Origin: Rubricoccus marinus
Lineage (GTDB): Bacteria; Bacteroidota; Rhodothermia; Rhodothermales; Rubricoccaceae
Assembly (NCBI RefSeq): GCF_002257665.1
Contig: NZ_MQWB01000010.1
Location: 62,001 to 126,000 of the forward strand
Length of the DNA stretch: 64,000 bases
Reading direction: 5' to 3'
The notes beneath the pieces are model-generated. The model was not told the DNA's origin. It ran no database searches and was given only the letters and a program-made list of their open reading frames with translations. A program made the translations under genes and the position numbers. Of this stretch, positions 59,518 to 64,000 are shown one piece after another. Position 1 is the first letter of the stretch. Each line of letters starts with the position of its first letter.

Positions 59518-62500
59518 ATGCCCGTCGAGTTCCTCTCCGACGACCAGGCCGCCCGCTACGGCCACTACACCGAGACGCCTTCGGCCGAGCAGCTCGCCCG
59601 GTCCTTCTACCTCTCCGACGCCGACCGAGCCGCGGCCTGCGAGCGGCGAGCCGACCACAACCGGCTCGGGTTCGCCGTCCAGCTCGGGACGGTTCGGTTC
59701 CTCGGCACGTTCCTCTCCGACTTGCGCGAGGTCCCACCCGTCGTCGTCCGCACCGTAGCCGACGCCCTGGGCGTCGAGGACGCGGAGGACGCGTTCGCCC
59801 GGTACCTCCGCCGGGCGTCCGCCCGGCGCGAGCACGCCGCCGAGATCCAGCGCCGCTACGGGTACGCCCCGTTCGCCGACCCGTCGGAGTCGTTCCGCCT
59901 CGTGCGCTGGCTCTACGCGCGGGCATGGCTGGCCCACGAGCGGCCGTCGGTGCTCTTCGACCTCGCGACGGCCCGGCTCGTCGAGCGGAAGGTGCTCCTC
60001 CCCGGCGTGACCGTGCTCGCGCGTCTTGTGGCCCGCGTCCGTGCCCGTGCTGCCGAGCGACTCTACGAGGCCCTCGCTCAGATCCCGGACGCTGGCGAGC
60101 GTGCTCGGCTCGAGGCCCTACTCGCCGTCCCGGAGGGCGACCGCACGAGCCGACTCGAAAAGCTCCGCCGGGCGCCGACTCGGATCAGCGGTCCGGCCCT
60201 CGTCCGCGCCCTCGCGCGCGTCGAGGACGCCAGATCGCTCGGGGACTACACGGGTCGGCTCGCTGCCTCCGGCGTCCCTCGCGCGCGCCGCGATGCCCTC
60301 GCCCGGTACGCGGCCTCGGCGTGGGCCGGTACGATCGGCCAGATGCTTGGCGCACGCCGGACAGCGACCCTTGTCGCTTTCGCCGAGCACGCGCAGGGCT
60401 CGACGCTCGACGACGCGCTCGACCTCATCGGGCTCCTCGTGGACGACTTCTTCCGGAGCGCAGAGCGGCGGGGTAACCGCGAGCGGATCCAGCGGCAGGC
60501 CGAGTACGATCGCGCCTCGCTCCGGCTCCGCGCCGCCGTTGACGTCTTGATTCAGGCCGCCCGGTCCGGCCGCGAGCGACCCGAAGAGCATCTCTTGGAG
60601 GACGTCTTCGCCGTGGTCGGGCTCGACGCACTCGCCGAGGCCTCCGCCACCGTTGGAGAGGTCGCACGTGAGGGCGCGGCCCCGTTCCGCGAGCACCTCG
60701 TGGCCCCTGGCGGACCGTCCGTCACGTGCTCCCCCCGCTCCTACGCACGGTGGAGGTGGGCGGGGTCCGCTCGGCTCGGCCGCTCCTGGACGCCGTGGAC
60801 TTCCTACGCGCCCTGGAGCAGCGCTCGGGGCGACCGCCGATGAGCGAGGCCCCGCTCGGCGTGGTCACGCCCGCGTGGGCGCCGCTCGTACACGAGGGCG
60901 GGGGCGGCCCGAAGCGGAAGCCGTACACCCTCTGCGTCCTCGACGAGCTCGTCCGCGCACTCCGACGGCGGGACGTGTTTGTGCCGGAGAGCACGCGCTG
61001 GGACGACCCGCGTCGGAAGCTCCTGCGGGGCGAGGACTGGACGCGCGCCCGGCCTTCGGTTTGCCGCGCGCTCGGGCTCTCCCCGGACGCGGTCGGCGAG
61101 ATCGTCACGCTCCAGACCGAGCTCGACGCGGCGTACCGGCGGACAGCGGCGGGCCTGGAGGCGAACGACGCGCTTCGTATCGAGCGGGAGAAGGGGCGAG
61201 ACCGGCTCGTCGTGACCCCGCTCGACAAGCTCGACGAGCCCGAGAGTCTGGTAGCCCTCCGCGAGGCCGTCCAGGCGCGGATGCCCCGCGTCGAGCTGCC
61301 GGAGCTGCTCCTGGAGGTCGAGGCGTGGACCGACTTCGCGGGCGCGTTTACGCACGCGAGCGAGGGCGCGGCCCGGGCCTCCGGGATGACGCTGAGCGTG
61401 TGCGCGGCGCTCGTTTCCGAGGCCTGCAACGTCGGGCTCCGACCGCTGACCCGGGACGGGACGCCCGCCCTCACCGCGCGGCGGCTCTCGTGGGTCTTGC
61501 AGAACTACGTCCGGGCAGAGACGCTTGTGGACGCCAACGCCCGGCTCGTCGACTACCAAGCCACGATCCCGCTCGCGCAAGTCTGGGGCGGGGGCGAAGT
61601 AGCCTCGGCCGACGGACTCCGCTTCGTCGTCCCCGTCCGCACGCTCAACGCCGGGCCGAACCCGAAGTACTTCAACCGCGGGCGGGGCGTCACCTACTAC
61701 AACTTCACGAGCGACCAGCTCACGGGCTTCCACGGCGTCGTGGTCCCCGGCACGCTGCGGGACTCGCTCTACGTCCTCTCCGGGCTCCTCGAGCACCGGA
61801 CGAGCCTCCAGCCCACAGAGGTCGTCACCGACACCGCCGCCTACAGCGACGTCGTCTTCGGGCTTTTCCGGCTCCTCGGCTACCAGTTCAGCCCGCGGCT
61901 CGCCGACCTCGGTGACGCCCGGCTCTGGCGGATGGACCGCGCGGTCGACTACGGCCCGCTCGGCGGTGTGGCCCGCCAGCGGGTCAAGACGGACCTCATC
62001 CGGGAGAGTTGGGACGACCTGCTCCGGGTGGCGGGCTCGCTCAAGACCGGGGCCGTCGGGGCGCACGAGGTGATGCGCGTGCTCCAGCGCGGGGGGCGGC
62101 CGTCCACGCTCGCGAAGGCGGTCGGCGAGGTCGGCCGTGCGGCGAAGACGCTCTTCCTGCTCGCCTACGTCGACGACGAGGCGTACCGCCGCCGGGTGCT
62201 CACGCAGCTCAACCGGCAGGAGAGCCGGCACGCGCTCGCGCGGACCGTCTTCCACGGCCGCCGCGGCGAGGTCCGCAAGCGGTACCGGGAGGGCCAAGAG
62301 GACCAGCTCTCGGCGCTCGGCCTCGTCACGAACGCGGTCGTGCTGTGGAACACGCGGTACCAGCAGGCCGCGCTCGACACGCTCCGGGCGGAGGGCGCCG
62401 AGGTGTGGGACGAGGACGTGGCCCGGCTCTCGCCGCTGGGCTCGGAGCACATCGGGATGCTCGGGCGGTACCACTTCGAGCTGCCGCGGGAGGTCACGCG

Positions 62501-62552
62501 CGGCGAGCTCCGACCGCTCCGGGACCCGTCGGCGCCCGAGGACGGGTGGTAG
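59518..62552 (+). pseudogene. tnpA: Tn3-family transposase with a single-base frameshift
   Basis: The reading frame starts at ATG 59518 with a DUF4158-like N-terminus (MPVEFLSDDQAARYGHYTET). It continues past FREHLVA and goes out of frame near 60700. The remainder, from about 60700 (WRTVRHVLPPLLRTVEV) to 62552, is in the frame one base back. It carries the DDE region (YFNRGRGVTYYNFTSDQ, VTDTAAYSDVVFGLFRLLG, LARTVFHGRRGEVRKRY). A one-base loss, likely in the C4 run at 60704-60707, explains the break. Both parts together give about 1010 residues, normal for the family. It could be a genuine mutation, a sequencing error or, less likely, programmed frameshifting. Confidence 0.88.
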
Positions 62553-62570
62553 CCAGCCGGCCCGCGCCTC

Positions 62571-62615
62571 AGGTCGACCTACCGGACAATTCTGTTCCAA
62601 TACTTGTCGGACCCC
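62571..62615. repeat. Right terminal inverted repeat of the inner Tn3-family element
   Basis: This is the complement of the left terminus at 53334-53378 with about four mismatches, ending in GGACCCC. The next five bases, GTGCC, duplicate those before the left end. Confidence 0.9.
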
Positions 62616-64000
62616 GTGCCGGACGCTCCGCTCGCCCAAGAGCCCGTTCTCGACGAGCGGGACGTGGGTGCCGTCGGCGATGGCCGCGCGTCCCGAGCCC
62701 CAGTGGAAGGGAAGCTCGAAGCGGGTGTACTCGGCGACGACATCGCGGAGGGCGGCCTCCAACGAGTCGGTCGTGACGTGCTGGCGGTTAGTGAGTTCGA
62801 GCGCACGCGGGGTCGCGGAGTCGCCGTCGCCGACGTTGCTCGCTCGGGCGTGCCGCGAGAGCTGGGTCGGTCCGAGCCCGGTCCCATACCCGAACACGGC
62901 GAGCAGGTACCGCCGCTCGGGGGCGACGAGCTTCGGGTCGTTCCCCGACGGCGGGCCGAAGTGGCGAGCGAAGCCCGACCATGCGGCCGTGTTCTTGAGC
63001 ACGTCGAGCAGGTGCCGTTCGGGTATCCGCGCGCCGAGCGCCTCCTTGAGCGTGTCGGTCCCCTCGGGCACGAGCTCGGCCGACATCCGCTTGAGGTGGG
63101 GCTTCCCGGCCGCATCGATGGACAGCTCGGCGTTGTTGGGGAAGGCTCCGTCGTCCCGCTCGGCCGCGACTGTGAGTTGGTCACGGAGCCCGACAACGAA
63201 CTCGGCGGCCGTCGTGGGCAGTTCGAGCGCTTCGCAGTACGCAGGCAGCCGGACCTCGCACTCATCCCAGGGCAGGAGCTGCTCGCGGTAGTCAGCGAAG
63301 GCTTGGGAGCTGGGGACGAAGAGGTCGCCCGAACGGAGGGCGTCGGCAACGTGGCTGAGCACGGCCACTTCGAGTTCGCGTCGCCCGAGCACGACCTCCC
63401 CAGGACGGCCGCCGTCCTCGCGGGTCTCGACGAACGCTCGCCAGCGCAGGCTCAGGAAGCTCAAGTCGACTTCGTCGGGGAAATGGTCCCGGCGTGCCGT
63501 CCGGTGCTCCCGGACGTAGTCGAGTGCTCGGACGAGCGAACGGTCCTGCGTGGCGGGCTGCGGCTCAAGCAGGTCCAAGAGGTCGAAGAGCGCTGAGCGG
63601 TGCGCGCGGTGGGCGTCCCAAAGCAGCGGGAGGTAGTTGCCCGAGTGGTAGAGCGCGACCATCCGGTACTTCTCCCGCAGCTCGTCCGCGCCGCCGTAGG
63701 CCTCGAGCACCCGGCGGACTCGGCGTCCGAGTATCTCGTCAGGGCTCTCACTTTCGGCTTCCCCCAGCACGTCGGCGAAGGCGGTCAGCATCTCCTCCTC
63801 GATCTCGCGGTGGCGTTCGTGGAGCCGGGCGAGCGCCTGCTTGGCCCGGTTGTGCGTCCGCCGCATCCGCCGGAGGTACATCTCGGCCAAGTCGTCGCGG
63901 GCGGTGACCTGGGCGTCGTGGACGAAGCAGACGAGCAGCGCACGTCGGTGGGCGTCATCCGCCAGTCCTTTCACGTCGCCGACTTCGAGCGCTCGCGCCT
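62616..64000 (-). pseudogene. tnpA: Tn3-family transposase, 5' part (split; runs off the window)
   Basis: The reading frame enters from the right edge with EVGDVKGLADDAHRRALL and runs through AKQALARLHERHREIEEEM, VRRVLEAYGGADELREKYR and PFHWGSGRAAIADGTHVPLV. It then hits the right end of the inner Tn3-family element after SVRHG. It is the N-terminal and central part of the same transposase whose last 291 codons are at 52459-53333. The true start lies beyond the window. The open frame continuing leftward past 62616 crosses into antisense of the inner transposase and is not coding. Confidence 0.88.

Larger units (their letters stand above)
53334..62615. mobile_element. Complete Tn3-family transposon carrying two secreted-protein genes
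   Basis: The element is 9282 bp. Its terminal inverted repeats are about 45 bp (53334-53378 and 62571-62615) and differ at about four positions. The 5-bp sequence GTGCC occurs directly outside both ends (53329-53333 and 62616-62620), the typical Tn3 target duplication. It encodes a divergent serine recombinase and transposase in one half, plus a candidate res site between them. In the other half are two large secreted proteins with type IX sorting domains as cargo. The insertion splits the transposase gene of a second Tn3-family element. Confidence 0.92.

Noticed and set aside
60804-62615. Apparent fusion of the outer Tn3 transposase to several hundred extra residues
   Set aside because: The frame crosses the terminal repeat of the inner element and continues antisense to the inner transposase. 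It is an accident of insertion, not a real fusion.
1-64000. CRISPR array, rRNA or complete tRNA
   Set aside because: I saw no regularly spaced repeats of array length and no rRNA- or complete tRNA-like sequence. The repeated GCCTCTGGCG is short and irregularly spaced.

Overview
The window is a high-GC bacterial sequence (roughly 65-70 % G+C by eye). Several secreted proteins end in the 'VAPNPS...GREVAVL...GLAPGIYVARA' C-terminal domain used as a type IX secretion signal. Together with lipobox-bearing secreted proteins and a human-like type II sulfide:quinone oxidoreductase, this points to the Rhodothermota, perhaps Rubricoccaceae (Rubrivirga/Rubricoccus). That placement is inference; no rRNA or tRNA gene is present to fix it.

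Layout. (1) 1-6.0 kb is ordinary chromosome: the end of a sensor kinase, a Crp/Fnr regulator, a DUF2892 membrane peptide, a methyltransferase with a premature amber codon, a membrane protein, and a sulfide-oxidation locus (GntR/HutC regulator, palindromic operator, DUF1641 protein, type II SQR, strong terminator). (2) 6.2-16.8 kb is a plasmid-like accessory block, all on the + strand: a strawberry-notch helicase, a DUF6166 protein, a RadC/JAB protein, a plasmid-type 101-aa protein and several unrecognised genes. It is strewn with the 10-mer GCCTCTGGCG. (3) 17-30.5 kb holds a lone VapC beside a tandem-DUF1508 (YegP-like) protein, then a translationally coupled secretion operon (lipoprotein, 1702-aa beta-helix protein with a sorting domain, subtilase-like lipoprotein lacking the catalytic Asp, membrane protein), then two NarL-type two-component pairs on the - strand.

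(4) 30.9-46.9 kb is the most interesting part. First come four genes: tandem-DUF1508 protein, animal-type haem peroxidase, DUF1508-subtilase fusion, and alpha/beta hydrolase. Next is a tight five-gene set: TIR, ThsB-like TIR, TIR with unknown flanking domains, SLOG and SEFIR. Last is a coupled four-gene operon: AbiEi-like antitoxin, AbiEii-like nucleotidyltransferase, catalytically dead long-B Argonaute, and PD-(D/E)XK nuclease. Three of its junctions are 4-nt start/stop overlaps. A DinG/XPD-like helicase with a nuclease-like tail and a tyrosine integrase lie next to it on the - strand. I read this as a defence island. The parts are known families; the combination, especially AbiE coupled to pAgo, is what may be new.

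(5) 50.9-64 kb carries VapBC, a solitary HicB-like protein and two nested Tn3-family transposons. A complete 9282-bp element (53334-62615, ~45-bp inverted repeats, GTGCC target duplication) sits inside the transposase gene of a second Tn3-family element. The inner element carries a resolvase, a frameshifted transposase and, as passengers, two secreted proteins with sorting domains: an M6-like metalloprotease/beta-helix protein and an Asp-box (BNR) protein. Most other long reading frames opposite these genes are compositional shadows caused by the high GC.
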